DNA of 64,000 nt, from the NCBI RefSeq assembly GCF_000975095.1, contig NZ_BBRD01000001.1, positions 1,383,467 to 1,447,466 of the forward strand. Direction: 5' to 3'. The position numbers and the translations under genes are program-made. Position 1 is the first letter of the stretch. Each line of letters starts with the position of its first letter. Source of the stretch: Demequina aestuarii. GTDB taxonomy: Bacteria > Actinomycetota > Actinomycetes > Actinomycetales > Demequinaceae. This document shows, in pieces, positions 18,301-30,813 of the stretch. The notes below the pieces were generated by a model. That model saw only the letters and a list, made by a program, of their open reading frames with translations, did not search any database and had not been told where the DNA came from.

Positions 18301-20373
18301 GTGACCGTCAATTGGACCGACGCGGATCGCCGCGCTGTCGACACCCTTCGCGTTCTTGCCGCCGACGCAGTCGAGAAGGTCGGCAACGGCCACCCCGGCA
18401 CCGCCATCTCGCTGGCCCCTGCCGCGTATCTGCTCTATCAGAACGTCATGCGGCACGACCCGTCTGACTCACGTTGGCTCGGTCGCGACCGGTTCGTGCT
18501 CTCAGCGGGTCACTCGTCGCTGACTCAGTACCTGCAGCTGTTCGCGTCCGGCTACGACCTGAACTTGGACGACATCAAGGCGCTGCGGACCTGGGGCTCG
18601 CGCACCCCCGGGCACCCCGAGTATCACCACACTGACGGCGTCGAGACCACCACCGGCCCGCTGGGCCAGGGCGTGGCCACCGCGGTCGGCATGGCGATGG
18701 CGGCTCGCCGTGAGCGCGGCCTGCTCGACCCGGACGCCGACGCAGGCGAGAGCCCGTTCGACCACCACATCTACGTGATCGCCTCTGACGGCGACCTGCA
18801 GGAAGGCGTCTCGGCGGAGGCGTCGTCGCTTGCCGGCACCCAGGAGCTCGGCAACCTCATCCTGATCTGGGACGACAACAACATCTCGATCGAGGACGAC
18901 ACGGATGTCGCCTTCACTGAGGACGTCATCGCGCGCTACGCCGCGTACGGCTGGGACACCCACCACGTGCAGTGGAAGAAGGACGGCGAGGCGTACGTCG
19001 AGGACATCGACGCACTGGCTGATGCCCTCGCCGCTGCGAAGGCCGAGACCGGCAAGCCGTCCTTCATCGCTCTCAGCACGATCATCGGCTGGCCCTCCCC
19101 CACCAAGCAGGACACCGGTGGCATCCACGGCTCGAAGCTCGGCGGCGATGAGGTCAAGGCGCTCAAGGAGCTGCTGGGCTTCGACCCCGAGAAGACCTTC
19201 GAGGTGGAGCCCGAGATTCTCCAGCACTCCCTCAAGGTTCGGGAGCGGGGCCAGCAGGCCCACTCCGAATGGAACGCCGTGTTCGCCCGCTGGGAGGCCG
19301 AGAACCCCGAGCGCGCCGCGCTGCTTGCTCGCTTCAACTCGGAGCAGCTCCCCGAGGGCTGGACCGACGCGCTCCCGGTGTTCGAGGCCGGCACGTCCGT
19401 CGCGACCCGCGCCGCCTCTGGCGAGGTGCTCAATGCGCTCGCGCCCGTGCTCCCGGAGCTGTGGGGCGGCTCCGCCGACCTCGCTGGCTCGAACAACACC
19501 ACGATGGCCGGTGAGCCCTCGTTCCTGCCCGAGCACCGCTCCACCGAGAAGTTCGCTGGCAACATCTACGGCCGCACGCTGCACTTCGGCATCCGCGAGC
19601 ATGCCATGGGAGCGATTCTCAACGGCATCGCGCTCCACGGCCCCACCCGTGCATACGGCGGAACCTTCCTCACGTTCTCCGACTACATGAGGCCAGCAGT
19701 CCGCCTGGGAGCACTCATGAAGGCCCCGAGCATCTTCGTGTGGACGCATGACAGCATCGGCCTGGGAGAGGACGGACCCACGCACCAGCCGATCGAGCAC
19801 CTCGCGGCACTGCGCGCGATTCCCGGCCTCGCCGTGGTGCGCCCGGCGGATGCCAATGAGACGTCCTACGCGTGGCGAGGCATTCTCGAGCGCGTCGAGG
19901 GCCCCGCGGGCATCATCCTGACCCGTCAGGGCGTGCCCACGTTCGACCGCACGGACCTGGGCGGAGCCGAGGGCGTCCTCAAGGGCGGCTACGTGCTCGC
20001 GGACACGGACGGCACTCCCGACGTGGTGCTGATTGCGACCGGCTCCGAGGTCCAGCACGCCATGGGAGCGAAGGACCTGCTCGAGAAGGACGGCATCCAC
20101 GCCCGCGTCGTGTCCATGCCGTGCCGCGAGTGGTTCGACGACCAGGACGAGGCGTATCGCGAGTCCGTCATCCCCGCCGCAGTCAAGGCACGCGTGGCCG
20201 TGGAGGCGGGCATCGCCCTGTCGTGGCACGACCTGGTGGGCGATGCAGGCCGCATCGTCTCGATCGAGAGCTACGGCGCCTCGGCAGACGCCAACCTGCT
20301 GTTCGAGAAGTACGGCTTCACCGCCGAGAACGTCGCGGCACATGCCCGCGAGTCCCTCGACGCCGCCAAGTGA
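18301..20373 (+). CDS. tkt: Transketolase
   Basis: Thiamine-diphosphate enzyme that transfers two-carbon units in the pentose phosphate pathway. 690 residues. GNGHPGTAISLAP starts the ThDP-binding domain, GDGDLQEGV (read here as SDGDLQEGVSAEA) is the ThDP motif, and GIREHAMGAI contains the catalytic glutamate. The GTG at 18301 follows GGGAGA at a good distance and gives a protein starting VNWTDADRRAVDTLR. It heads the tkt-zwf-opcA-pgl group. A stable hairpin lies between it and zwf. Confidence 0.96.
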   Translation: MTVNWTDADRRAVDTLRVLAADAVEKVGNGHPGTAISLAPAAYLLYQNVMRHDPSDSRWLGRDRFVLSAGHSSLTQYLQLFASGYDLNLDDIKALRTWGSRTPGHPEYHHTDGVETTTGPLGQGVATAVGMAMAARRERGLLDPDADAGESPFDHHIYVIASDGDLQEGVSAEASSLAGTQELGNLILIWDDNNISIEDDTDVAFTEDVIARYAAYGWDTHHVQWKKDGEAYVEDIDALADALAAAKAETGKPSFIALSTIIGWPSPTKQDTGGIHGSKLGGDEVKALKELLGFDPEKTFEVEPEILQHSLKVRERGQQAHSEWNAVFARWEAENPERAALLARFNSEQLPEGWTDALPVFEAGTSVATRAASGEVLNALAPVLPELWGGSADLAGSNNTTMAGEPSFLPEHRSTEKFAGNIYGRTLHFGIREHAMGAILNGIALHGPTRAYGGTFLTFSDYMRPAVRLGALMKAPSIFVWTHDSIGLGEDGPTHQPIEHLAALRAIPGLAVVRPADANETSYAWRGILERVEGPAGIILTRQGVPTFDRTDLGGAEGVLKGGYVLADTDGTPDVVLIATGSEVQHAMGAKDLLEKDGIHARVVSMPCREWFDDQDEAYRESVIPAAVKARVAVEAGIALSWHDLVGDAGRIVSIESYGASADANLLFEKYGFTAENVAAHARESLDAAK

Positions 20374-20378
20374 CCGGA

Positions 20379-20416
20379 CGAGGTGCGCGGACGTCACACC
20401 CCGTTCGCGCACCTCG
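20379..20416 (+). terminator. Hairpin between tkt and zwf
   Basis: Perfect 11-base stem, CGAGGTGCGCG at 20379-20389 and its complement at 20406-20416, with a 16-base loop. There is no U-tract. It starts five bases after the tkt stop. It may act as a partial terminator, a processing site or a 3' stabiliser that separates tkt from zwf expression. Confidence 0.45.
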
Positions 20417-20444
20417 GACCACCGAACTGAAGGGCTTACCCCAC

Positions 20445-21958
<1,514 letters not shown>

Positions 21959-21962
<4 letters not shown>

Positions 21963-22876
21963 TCTACACGATGCCCAAGACCACCACGTCCGCCATCAAC
22001 AAGCAGCTGGTGCAGGCGCGCAAGGACTATGGCGTGATCACGCTGGGTCGCGTCATGACTCTCGTCATCGACGCGACCGACGCTGACGTGGAGGCCGCCA
22101 TCGAGACGGCCAACGTCGCCTCTCGCGAGCATCCGTGCCGCATCATCGTGGTCTCTCCCGAGGAGTGCGGAGACGACTGCCTCAACGCCGAGCTGCGCGT
22201 GGGCGGCGATGCTGGCGCCTCCGAGGTCGTGGTGCTGCGCCCATCTGGCGAGCAGGTGGCGCACGGCGACACCCTGGTCACGCCCTTGCTGCTCCCCGAC
22301 GCGCCCATCGTCGCGTGGTGGCCGGCTGCGGTACCCGCTGCCACGGCCGGTTCAGGGATCGGGCGCATGGCTGCGCGCCGCATCACCGACACCAAGGGTG
22401 AGGATCACCCCGACGAGGTGCTGGTGAGGCTTGCGGACGCGTACCAGCCTGGTGACACCGACCTGGCCTGGACGCGGGTCACACGCTGGCGCGCCCTGCT
22501 CGCCGCGGCGCTGGAACAGGTGGGCGACCGCGAGGTCACCAAGGCGCGACTGCACGGCGACACCGGCAGCCCGTCCATCCTGCTGCTGGGCGCTTGGCTC
22601 CAGCACGCACTGGGATGCGAATTCGAGGCCACCTACTCGGATCAGGTGCGCGGCCTCCAGTCGATCGTGCTCGAGACGCCCTCCGGCGAGATCGGCATTC
22701 ACCGTCCCGACGGCCACAACGCCACCCTCACGCAACCAGGTCAGCCAGACCACACCATCGCGTTGCCGGCCCGGACGCTGGGCGACTGCTTGGCGGAGGA
22801 GCTGCGCCGCCTCGACGACGATCCCGTCTACGGCGAGGCGCTGTCGCAATACGCTCAGCTGAGGAGCGGGTCATGA
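21959..22876 (+). CDS. opcA: Glucose-6-phosphate dehydrogenase assembly protein OpcA
   Basis: Actinobacterial/cyanobacterial protein that activates and helps assemble Zwf. 305 residues. Typical segments are RVMTLVIDATD, HPCRIIVVSPEE, LLLPDAPIVAWWP and GSPSILLLGAWLQHALGC. There is no signal peptide. ATG at 21959 overlaps the zwf stop, and the last codons overlap the pgl start, so the three products are made from one message with coupled translation. Confidence 0.93.
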
Positions 22877-23595
22877 CTGCCGCGCGCGAGGTGATCGTCT
22901 ATGCGGACGCCGAGGCGGTCGCCGACGCCACTGCGGCACGGCTGCTGCTGAGCATCGGCGACACGCTCGCCCACCGGGAGAGCGTCCACGTGGTCGTCAC
23001 CGGAGGCACCGTCGGGATCGCCACGCTCGCGGCGGCTGCGACCTCTCCGCTGGCGAAGGCGATCGACTGGACAGACGTCCACATCTGGTGGGGCGACGAG
23101 CGGTTCGTCCCGGTGGGACACGAGGACCGAAACGAGGGGCAGGCGCAGGCGGCGCTGCTCGCGTCGCTTCCCCTGCCGGAGGAGAACATCCACCGGATGG
23201 GTGCACCGGGTCAGTACGCGACAGTCGAGGATGCCGCGTCCGCGTATGCGAACGACTACTCCGACGCGGGCTCCCCCGCCTTCGACGTGCTGATGCTCGG
23301 ACTGGGACCGGACGGCCACGTCGCGTCGCTCTTCCCGGGCCACCCCGGGTTTGCCGCATCCGGCGCGCCGACTCTCGCGGTCCACGACTCCCCCAAGCCT
23401 CCGCCCACGCGGGTGTCGCTTGCTCTCGAGACGATCAACGGCGCACGCGAGGTCTGGGTCATCGCGGCGGGGGCGGCCAAGGCAGACGTCGTCGCCCGTT
23501 GCCTCCGTGGGGACGCCGACCTGCCGGGCGCGGCCGTCAGCGGATCCGACCGCACGCTGTGGCTGATCGACGCGGCGGCCGCCACCAGCATCTGA
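22873..23595 (+). CDS. pgl: 6-phosphogluconolactonase
   Basis: Hydrolyses 6-phosphogluconolactone formed by Zwf. 240 residues of the glucosamine-6-phosphate isomerase/lactonase fold. VVVTGGTVGI replaces the common LSGGSTP phosphate loop, and WWGDERFVPVGHEDRNEGQA and GLGPDGHVASLFPGHP are the family signatures, including the catalytic histidine of GPDGHVASLFP. It is the last gene of the operon and faces the SelT/W-like gene, with 28 bases between stops. Confidence 0.93.
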   Translation: MTAAREVIVYADAEAVADATAARLLLSIGDTLAHRESVHVVVTGGTVGIATLAAAATSPLAKAIDWTDVHIWWGDERFVPVGHEDRNEGQAQAALLASLPLPEENIHRMGAPGQYATVEDAASAYANDYSDAGSPAFDVLMLGLGPDGHVASLFPGHPGFAASGAPTLAVHDSPKPPPTRVSLALETINGAREVWVIAAGAAKADVVARCLRGDADLPGAAVSGSDRTLWLIDAAAATSI

Positions 23596-23623
23596 GGGGC
23601 CCGCAGGGCTCGAGAACTGAGCG

Positions 23624-23848
23624 CTAGAGACGTTCCTTGACGGCCTCGACGATCGTCGTGATGTCGAAATCGGCGGGCTTCGAGTAGATGACGTCGTCGT
23701 CCGCGCGGAAGGTGAAGACACCCTTCTCTCCCGGCTTCAGCGTGACACCGGCGAGGTGCTGCCCGAAGGTGCTCAGCAGGGTGCGCTGCGCATCCATCGC
23801 GCGGTCCAGGTAGCCACAGGGGACGCAGTACTCGATCTCGATCTGCAT
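23624..23848 (-). CDS. SelT/SelW/SelH (Rdx) family thioredoxin-like protein
   Basis: Small 74-residue protein opening MQIEIEYCVPCGY with a CXXC redox pair at Cys8 and Cys11, followed by the short Rdx fold and EKGVFTFRADDDVIYSK. In selenoproteins of this family the second position of the motif is selenocysteine; here both are cysteine. The function in bacteria is unknown, presumably redox. The ATG at 23848 has GAGGAG five bases upstream. The rbpA terminator lies behind it, so it has its own promoter somewhere in 23849-23950. Confidence 0.85.
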   Translation of the reverse strand: MQIEIEYCVPCGYLDRAMDAQRTLLSTFGQHLAGVTLKPGEKGVFTFRADDDVIYSKPADFDITTIVEAVKERL

Positions 23849-23950
23849 GGTTCTCCTCGTCTCGACGGCGGGCACGCTGCCCACCCACGACGCTACCCGG
23901 TGCGCGCCGCCGACACGAACCACGCGCGGACACGCCGGTTCTTGACGCAC

Positions 23951-23985
23951 GAGACCGCCCGGCCCCGAGGGGCGCGAGCGGTCTC
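23951..23985 (-). terminator. Hairpin terminator downstream of rbpA
   Basis: Outer stem GAGACCGC (23951-23958) pairs with GCGGTCTC (23978-23985), and an inner stem GCCCC/GGGGC closes on a two-base loop. It begins 20 bases after the rbpA stop and lacks a long U-tract, as is common in high-GC actinobacteria. Confidence 0.65.
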
Positions 23986-24005
23986 GGTTGCGCGTACGCG
24001 CGCTA

Positions 24006-24371
24006 TCAGTCGGCGATGGCCATGCGCCGCTGGCGAAGCACGTCGAGAGCCTCGGCCAACAGTGCCTCGCCCTCCGCCTCCGAACGGCGCTCCTTCACGT
24101 ACGCCAGGTGCGTCTTGAAGGGCTCGTTGCGGATGGGCTCGGGCGGGTTGTCAGCGTCGAGCCCGGCCGGGAAGCCGCACTTGGGACAATCCCACTCGAG
24201 CGGGATCTCCGGTGCCTCTCCCTCGTCGCCCATCGCGAAACTCGGAGACGTGATGTGACCACGCGCACAGAAGTACTGGACCATCTGACGAGGCGCGGAC
24301 TCGCCGCGCTCGTCCTCGCCCAACGGTCCCGCGCCTACACGCGATCCACGGATCGCACTGCCACCTGCCAT
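24006..24371 (-). CDS. rbpA: RNA polymerase-binding protein RbpA
   Basis: Actinobacteria-specific RNA polymerase cofactor that stabilises the sigma-A holoenzyme and open complex. 121 residues, with the basic sigma-interacting linker MAGGSAIRGSRVGAGPLG at the N-terminus, then the core barrel (QYFCARGH ... WDCPKCGFPA) with its cysteine pairs, and the helical sigma-interaction domain KTHLAYVKERRS at the end. It sits downstream of secG with a 21-base gap. Confidence 0.95.
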   Translation of the reverse strand: MAGGSAIRGSRVGAGPLGEDERGESAPRQMVQYFCARGHITSPSFAMGDEGEAPEIPLEWDCPKCGFPAGLDADNPPEPIRNEPFKTHLAYVKERRSEAEGEALLAEALDVLRQRRMAIAD

Positions 24372-24392
24372 GATTCCCCCTCGGAATTGGCG

Positions 24393-24638
24393 TTAGAACG
24401 AATACCGGGTGATGAGACCCAGCAGCACGACGATCATGCCCCACAGCACCGCAACAATCCAGGTGATGCGGGACAAGTTGCGCTCGCCGACTGCGGAGGA
24501 CTGCACTCCCGAGGCGAATCCACCGCCGAACATATCGGTGATGCCGCCGCCGCGTCCGCGGTGGATCAGCACCAGGCCGATGATGATGACGCTGGTGATC
24601 ACCAGCAGCACCCACAGCGTGGTCTCGAGAATGTCCAC
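24393..24638 (-). CDS. secG: Protein translocase subunit SecG
   Basis: 81-residue membrane protein with two hydrophobic segments (around residues 5-25 and 58-78) joined by a Gly-rich loop containing GGGITDMFGGG, the SecG signature. It is part of the SecYEG channel. The GTG start at 24638 follows GGAG at a normal distance. It lies after tpiA in the classic gap-pgk-tpiA-secG order. Confidence 0.94.
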   Translation of the reverse strand: MDILETTLWVLLVITSVIIIGLVLIHRGRGGGITDMFGGGFASGVQSSAVGERNLSRITWIVAVLWGMIVVLLGLITRYSF

Positions 24639-24704
24639 AACTCTCCTTCAGATCCGAATCGAACGCCTACCAGGATACGCGACGACACGCGCGACGGGGA
24701 CCCG

Positions 24705-25496
24705 TTACAGGCCCACCTGGTGGGAACGGAAACGGGCGATCTTGGCGAACTCCTCAGGATCGAGGCTTGCCCCGCCTACGAGACCACCATCGACGTCGGT
24801 CTCGGCCATCAGCTGCGCGATGGACCCGGACTTCACCGAACCGCCGTACAGCACGCGCACGCCGGCGGCCAGCTCGGCGTCATAGAGCTCCGCGAGACGC
24901 CCCCGGATCGCCGCGCACACCTCTTGCGCGTCGGCGGGAGTGGCGACCTCGCCGGTGCCGATGGCCCAGACGGGCTCATACGCGATGACGACGTCCTTGG
25001 CCTTGTCGGCGGGCAGTCCCGCGAGCGAGCCGTCGAGCTGGGCGAGCGTGTACTCGACCTGACGACCCTCCTTGCGGATGTCGAGGCCCTCGCCCACGCA
25101 CACGATCGGCACGATGCCGCTCTCGAACGCGGCGGCGGCCTTCGCGGCGACGACCGCGTCGGTCTCGCCGTGGTACTCACGACGCTCCGAGTGGCCGACG
25201 GCCACGTAGGAGACGCCCAGCTTCGCGAGCTGAGAACCCGCGACCTCGCCCGTGTAGGCGCCCGAGGCGTGCTGCGAGATGTCCTGCGCGCCGTACTTGA
25301 TCTCGAGCTGGTCCGCGTCGACGAGTGTCTGCACGGACCGGATCGAGGTGAACGATGCGAGCACTGCGACCTCGACGTCCGCGAAGTCGTGCTTCGCGTC
25401 GCGCAGCAGCCATGCCAGCTTCTGCACGGTGTGAGTGGCCTCGAGGTGATCGAGGTTGAGCTTCCAGTTGCCAGCAATCAGCGGGGTGCGTGCCAT
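24705..25496 (-). CDS. tpiA: Triosephosphate isomerase
   Basis: Interconverts dihydroxyacetone phosphate and glyceraldehyde 3-phosphate. 263 residues. The catalytic lysine is in AGNWKLN, the electrophilic histidine in [10 protein letters not shown] and the catalytic glutamate in [22 protein letters not shown] binds phosphate. Only three bases separate it from the pgk stop, so the two genes are co-transcribed. Confidence 0.97.
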   Translation of the reverse strand: MARTPLIAGNWKLNLDHLEATHTVQKLAWLLRDAKHDFADVEVAVLASFTSIRSVQTLVDADQLEIKYGAQDISQHASGAYTGEVAGSQLAKLGVSYVAVGHSERREYHGETDAVVAAKAAAAFESGIVPIVCVGEGLDIRKEGRQVEYTLAQLDGSLAGLPADKAKDVVIAYEPVWAIGTGEVATPADAQEVCAAIRGRLAELYDAELAAGVRVLYGGSVKSGSIAQLMAETDVDGGLVGGASLDPEEFAKIARFRSHQVGL

Positions 25497-25499
25497 GGG

Positions 25500-26690
25500 T
25501 CAGTCCTCCAGAACGGCGAGGCCCGGCAGGACCTTGCCTTCGAGCAGTTCGAGCGACGCGCCGCCGCCCGTGGAAATGTGGCTGAAGCCGGCCTCGTCGA
25601 AGCCGAGACGACGCACGGCCGCAGCCGAGTCCCCGCCACCGACCACGGAGAACCCGTCCGAGTCGATCATCGCCTGCGCGACGGCCTTGGTGCCGCCTGC
25701 GAAGGCGTCGAACTCGAACACGCCCATGGGGCCGTTCCAGACGATCGTCTTGGCGTCCGCGATCTTGGCGGCGAACGCCTTGGCTGCGACGGGGCCGATG
25801 TCGAGACCCATCCAGCCCTCGGGGATCTGATCGGCGGGCACAGTCTTGTGCTCGGCGTCAGCCGCGAACGCTGAGGCGACCTCGATGTCCTCGGGGAGCA
25901 CGATCTCGACGCCATTGGCCTCTGCCGTCGCGAGGTAGCCCTTGACGGCCTCGATCTGGTCCTCTTCGAGCAGCGAGTTGCCCACCGCATGACCCTTGGC
26001 GGCAAGGAACGTGAACACCATGCCTCCGCCGATCAGCAGGCGATCCGCCTTGCCGAGCAGGTTGGCGATGACGCCCAACTTGTCCGACACCTTCGAGCCG
26101 CCGAGCACGACGGCGTACGGACGCTCGGGGTTCGTCGTGGCGCGCGACAGTGACTCCACCTCGTTCTGAACGAGAGTGCCTGCCGCTGCGGGAAGCTGAG
26201 TGGCGATGTCGTAGACGGACGCCTGCTTGCGGTGCACGACGCCGAACCCATCGGACACGAAGGCATCTCCGAACGCTGCCAGCTCTGCGGCGAGCTCCTC
26301 ACGCTCGGCGTCGACCTTCGACGTCTCACGGGCGTCGTAGCGCACGTTCTCCAGCATCGCGACCTGGCCGGACTCGAGGGCGGCGACCGTGGCTGCCGCG
26401 GACTCGCCGACGAGGTCGTCTGCGAGAGTCACGGGCTGACCGAGCAGCTCGGACAGACGCGCGGCTGCGGGAGCGAGCGAGTACTCGGGCTTCGGCTCAC
26501 CACCGGGGCGGCCGAGGTGTGCCATCACGATGACGGCGGCACCGGCGTCGAGGAGCTTCTGAATCGTGGGCACCGACGCGCGCACGCGGCCGTCGTCGGT
26601 GATCGTGGTGCCGTCGAGCGGCACGTTGAGGTCGGAGCGGACCAGCACCTTCTTGCCGGTGAGGTCGCCCAGGCTGTTGATCGTTTTCAT
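25500..26690 (-). CDS. pgk: Phosphoglycerate kinase
   Basis: Makes ATP from 1,3-bisphosphoglycerate. 396 residues. The N-terminal substrate site [12 protein letters not shown] and the C-terminal nucleotide loop [15 protein letters not shown] are both present, as is [18 protein letters not shown] at 26690 is preferred to a longer frame because AAGGA lies eight bases upstream. A 45-base palindrome separates it from gap. Confidence 0.97.
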   Translation of the reverse strand: MKTINSLGDLTGKKVLVRSDLNVPLDGTTITDDGRVRASVPTIQKLLDAGAAVIVMAHLGRPGGEPKPEYSLAPAAARLSELLGQPVTLADDLVGESAAATVAALESGQVAMLENVRYDARETSKVDAEREELAAELAAFGDAFVSDGFGVVHRKQASVYDIATQLPAAAGTLVQNEVESLSRATTNPERPYAVVLGGSKVSDKLGVIANLLGKADRLLIGGGMVFTFLAAKGHAVGNSLLEEDQIEAVKGYLATAEANGVEIVLPEDIEVASAFAADAEHKTVPADQIPEGWMGLDIGPVAAKAFAAKIADAKTIVWNGPMGVFEFDAFAGGTKAVAQAMIDSDGFSVVGGGDSAAAVRRLGFDEAGFSHISTGGGASLELLEGKVLPGLAVLED

Positions 26691-26713
26691 CACAGAGTCC
26701 TTAGTGGTCCAGA

Positions 26714-26758
26714 CATGACGACGTCCGCGCACGCAGTGCGTGCGCGGACGTCGTCATG
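26714..26758. terminator. Near-perfect 45-base palindrome between gap and pgk
   Basis: Bases 26714-26735 and 26737-26758 are exact reverse complements (22 bases each) around a single central base, giving in practice a 21-base stem with a three-base loop. There is no U-tract on either side. It starts 13 bases after the gap stop and ends 23 bases before the pgk start on the minus strand, so it could terminate gap messages or set the gap:pgk ratio. It could also be a protein-binding or processing site. Confidence 0.7.
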
Positions 26759-26771
26759 ATCTCGGGGTGAT

Positions 26772-27887
<1,116 letters not shown>

Positions 27888-27936
27888 CTACTACTAACCA
27901 GTCACGTCTGGCACGGTACGAAAGTCCTGCAAACCG

Positions 27937-28920
27937 TCACTCCAGTTCGAGCAGGTCCTGGCTGATTCCGGCCTCGGTGTCGGGAATTCCCATCTCCTCG
28001 GCACGCTTGTCCGCGGTCGCCAGGAGACGGCGGATGCGGCCCGCCACTGCGTCCTTGGTGAGCTGGGGCGACGCGAGCTTGCCGAGTTCCTCGAGCGAGG
28101 CATCGCGGTTCTCGAGGCGCAGTCGTCCGGCCTCCTGGAGGTGGTCGGGCACGTCGTCGCCAAGGATCTCGAACGCGCGGTGCACGCGGGCACCAGCGGC
28201 TACTGCGGCCTGGGCGCTGCGGCGCAGGTTCGCGTCGTCGAAATTTGCGAGGCGGTTCGCCGTGCCTCGCACCTCGCGCCTCGTGCGCTTGTTCTCCCAC
28301 TCGAGCACCGAGTCATGAGCACCGAGCCGCGTCAGCAGCTGTGAGATCGCCTCGCCGTCGCGGATCACGACCCGGTCGATGCCGCGCACTTCGCGAGACT
28401 TCGCGCTCACTCCCAGCCTGCGCGCCGCACCGACGAGTGCCAGCGCGGCCTCGGGCCCGGGAGACGTGACCTCGAGAGCGGACGACCTGCCAGGCTCGGT
28501 CAGCGAGCCATGGGCGAGGAACGCCCCGCGCCACGCCGCCACCGTGTCCTCGATCGAGCCTCCCACGACCTGCGGCGGAAGGCCCCTGACCGGACGGCCA
28601 CGATGGTCGAGCAGTCCGGTCTGGCGGGCCAGAGACTCGCCCTCCTTGACCACGCGGACCACATAGCGGTTGCCCTTCTTGAGCCCTCCGCCCGACACCA
28701 CGATGATCTCGCTCGTCAGGCCGTAGACCTCGTGAATGTACCCGCGCAATCGGCGCGCGGCGATCGCGGTGTCGAGCTCCGCCTCGATCACGATGCGGCC
28801 CGAGACGATGTGAAGTCCGCCTGCGAACCTCAGCGTCGTCGCGACCTCCGCCTTGCGGGCCGACGTCTTCTCGACGGCGACGCGCGCGAGCTCGTCCTTC
28901 ACCTGAGCGGTCAATGCCAT
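27937..28920 (-). CDS. whiA: DNA-binding protein WhiA
   Basis: Sporulation/cell-division regulator of Gram-positive bacteria: a degenerate LAGLIDADG homing-endonuclease fold (residues 1-210 or so) fused to a C-terminal helix-turn-helix ([19 protein letters not shown]). 327 residues. [12 protein letters not shown] at the start and [17 protein letters not shown] in the middle are typical. In non-sporulating actinobacteria it acts on division genes. It follows yvcK with four bases between them. Confidence 0.95.
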   Translation of the reverse strand: MALTAQVKDELARVAVEKTSARKAEVATTLRFAGGLHIVSGRIVIEAELDTAIAARRLRGYIHEVYGLTSEIIVVSGGGLKKGNRYVVRVVKEGESLARQTGLLDHRGRPVRGLPPQVVGGSIEDTVAAWRGAFLAHGSLTEPGRSSALEVTSPGPEAALALVGAARRLGVSAKSREVRGIDRVVIRDGEAISQLLTRLGAHDSVLEWENKRTRREVRGTANRLANFDDANLRRSAQAAVAAGARVHRAFEILGDDVPDHLQEAGRLRLENRDASLEELGKLASPQLTKDAVAGRIRRLLATADKRAEEMGIPDTEAGISQDLLELE

Positions 28921-28924
28921 GGCG

Positions 28925-29893
28925 CTATCCTGCCACTCCTCGCTCGGCGCCGCGGACCGTGAGACCGTGCTCGAACGCGACGTGAGCGAGCTCGCGCCGC
29001 AGCGCTTCGGGGTCGTGCGCCGATGCGCCGCGCCCGTCTCTCACCGGTGCTACCAGGAGTCGCGCGCCCCACGTCGCCACCGCATCGGCCAGGCCCGGCT
29101 CGTCACGGTGCTCCGCGTCGACCAGCACCGTATGCGGCACGAAGTCAGGAGCCATCCGCTGCAGAGCGCGCAGATCATCGGCCCGGCCTGTGCCGGCGGT
29201 CTCCTCGTCGTCATGGCCGACGTTGAGCACCAGCACGCTCCGCTGCCCCGCTCGCACCAGTGCGTCGCCGACCGGTCGCACCATGAAGTGCGTGAGCACC
29301 GAGGTGTACCAGCTGCCCGGACCGAGCACCACGAGGTCGGCGGCATCGATGGCGTCGACCGTCTCGCGCGGCACTACGGGGTCCGCCGGTGACAGCCGCA
29401 GCTGCTCGATCGAGCCGTGCGCCGTCGCGACCGCGACCTGACCCACGACCTCGCGCAGGCCGGCATCATCGCGTACGAGCGCAGTCACTTCCAGTGGGTC
29501 CGCGGAGAGCGGCAGGACACGACCATGGGCCTGAAGAAGGCTCGCCACCCACGCGAGACCGTCCACCACGTCGCCGTTGCGCTCCCACAGCGCGGCGATC
29601 AACAGGTTGCCGAGCGCGTGTCCGTTGAGAGGTCCATCCGTCGCGAACCGCCACTGCAGCACGTCGCGCCAGGTGCGGCCCCAGTCGTTGTCCGCGCACA
29701 GCGCGCTGAGCGCCATGCGCAGGTCGCCGGGCGGCACGATCCCCAGTTCCGAGCGCAGGCGACCAGACGATCCGCCGTCGTCTGCGACGGTCACGATCGC
29801 CGTGAGCTCGGGCGTGAGGCCTCGCAGCGCGGTCAGCGATGCGTACAGCCCGTGACCGCCGCCGAGAGCGACGATCCGCGCGTCGCCCGTCAT
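28925..29893 (-). CDS. yvcK: Gluconeogenesis factor YvcK/CofD-like protein
   Basis: 322-residue Rossmann-like protein binding UDP-sugars, involved in carbon flux and peptidoglycan synthesis on gluconeogenic sources. The signature [20 protein letters not shown] opens the protein, then [14 protein letters not shown]. The start at 29893 overlaps the rapZ stop by four bases. The group rapZ-yvcK-whiA is conserved across Gram-positives. Confidence 0.93.
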   Translation of the reverse strand: MTGDARIVALGGGHGLYASLTALRGLTPELTAIVTVADDGGSSGRLRSELGIVPPGDLRMALSALCADNDWGRTWRDVLQWRFATDGPLNGHALGNLLIAALWERNGDVVDGLAWVASLLQAHGRVLPLSADPLEVTALVRDDAGLREVVGQVAVATAHGSIEQLRLSPADPVVPRETVDAIDAADLVVLGPGSWYTSVLTHFMVRPVGDALVRAGQRSVLVLNVGHDDEETAGTGRADDLRALQRMAPDFVPHTVLVDAEHRDEPGLADAVATWGARLLVAPVRDGRGASAHDPEALRRELAHVAFEHGLTVRGAERGVAG

Positions 29894-30813
29894 GTGCCAG
29901 ACCGGTCCCGATGAGTGGTGCGGACCTGATGTCCGCGGGCGCGGAGTGCGGTGCCGAGTGCCTCGGCGATGGCGACGGAGCGGTGTCGTCCGCCGGTGCA
30001 TCCCACCGCGATCGTGACGGAGTGCTTGTCATGGGCACGGTAGTGACGGAGAGCGCCGTGGACCACCTCGGCGTAGCCGTCGATGAACTCGCGGGCACCG
30101 TCGGAGGAGAGCACGTGGTCGCGCACGGCGGCATCGAGGCCGGTCAACGGCCGCAGCTCCGGCTGCCAATGCGGATTGTCCAGGAATCTCACGTCCGCCA
30201 CGTAGTCCGCGTCTGCGGGAAGGCCGTTCTTGAACCCGAACGACAGTACGTTGATCTGCAGCGCAGGCACGTCGTGCGAGACCTCTGTGGTCATCACGTC
30301 GCGCAGTTGGTGGACGTTGAGCGACGTGGTGTCAATCACGAGGTCCGCGCGGTCACGGACGTCGGCGACGCGCTCCCGCTCCCGGGCGATCCCCTCGAGG
30401 ATGGTGCCCTCTTCCTGCAGCGGGTGCGGCCGGCGGGCCTCCTCGAATCGGCGGACGAGGGTCGAGTCGGAGGCGTCGAGGAACAGCACCCGGACCGGAA
30501 CGCCCTTGCGCTCCAGGTCGTCCATGACGGTGTCGAGGTCCTGGAAGAACTCTCCACCGCGGACGTCGACCACCGCGGCCAGCCGACGTTGCGCCTCGCC
30601 TGCGATGTGCGCCGAGACCAGGCCCGCCAGCAGGTGGGGCGGCAGGTTGTCGACGACGTACCACCCGAGATCCGCGAGCACGGCCGAGGCCTTGGTCCGG
30701 CCCGCACCCGACATGCCTGTGAGCACGAGCAGTTCCGGCACGGAGGCCGGTGCTTCGAAGGTGGGCCGGGGGATCCCGGAGGGGTAGGTGACTGCCGGTG
30801 CCTCGTCGCTCAT
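29890..30813 (-). CDS. rapZ: RNase adapter / nucleotide-binding protein RapZ (YvcJ)
   Basis: 307 residues with a P-loop GMSGAGRT at 33-40, where the usual lysine position reads arginine, and the C-terminal GCTGGRHRSVAIAEAL motif. Enterobacterial RapZ guides GlmZ decay; in actinobacteria the role is unclear, though an ATP/GTP-binding link to cell-wall precursors is likely. It overlaps uvrC by four bases upstream and yvcK by four bases downstream. Confidence 0.92.
   Translation of the reverse strand: MSDEAPAVTYPSGIPRPTFEAPASVPELLVLTGMSGAGRTKASAVLADLGWYVVDNLPPHLLAGLVSAHIAGEAQRRLAAVVDVRGGEFFQDLDTVMDDLERKGVPVRVLFLDASDSTLVRRFEEARRPHPLQEEGTILEGIARERERVADVRDRADLVIDTTSLNVHQLRDVMTTEVSHDVPALQINVLSFGFKNGLPADADYVADVRFLDNPHWQPELRPLTGLDAAVRDHVLSSDGAREFIDGYAEVVHGALRHYRAHDKHSVTIAVGCTGGRHRSVAIAEALGTALRARGHQVRTTHRDRSGT

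Noticed and set aside
18502..20412. A 636-codon minus-strand frame across tkt
   Set aside because: Antisense shadow of transketolase with no recognisable motif or ribosome-binding site.
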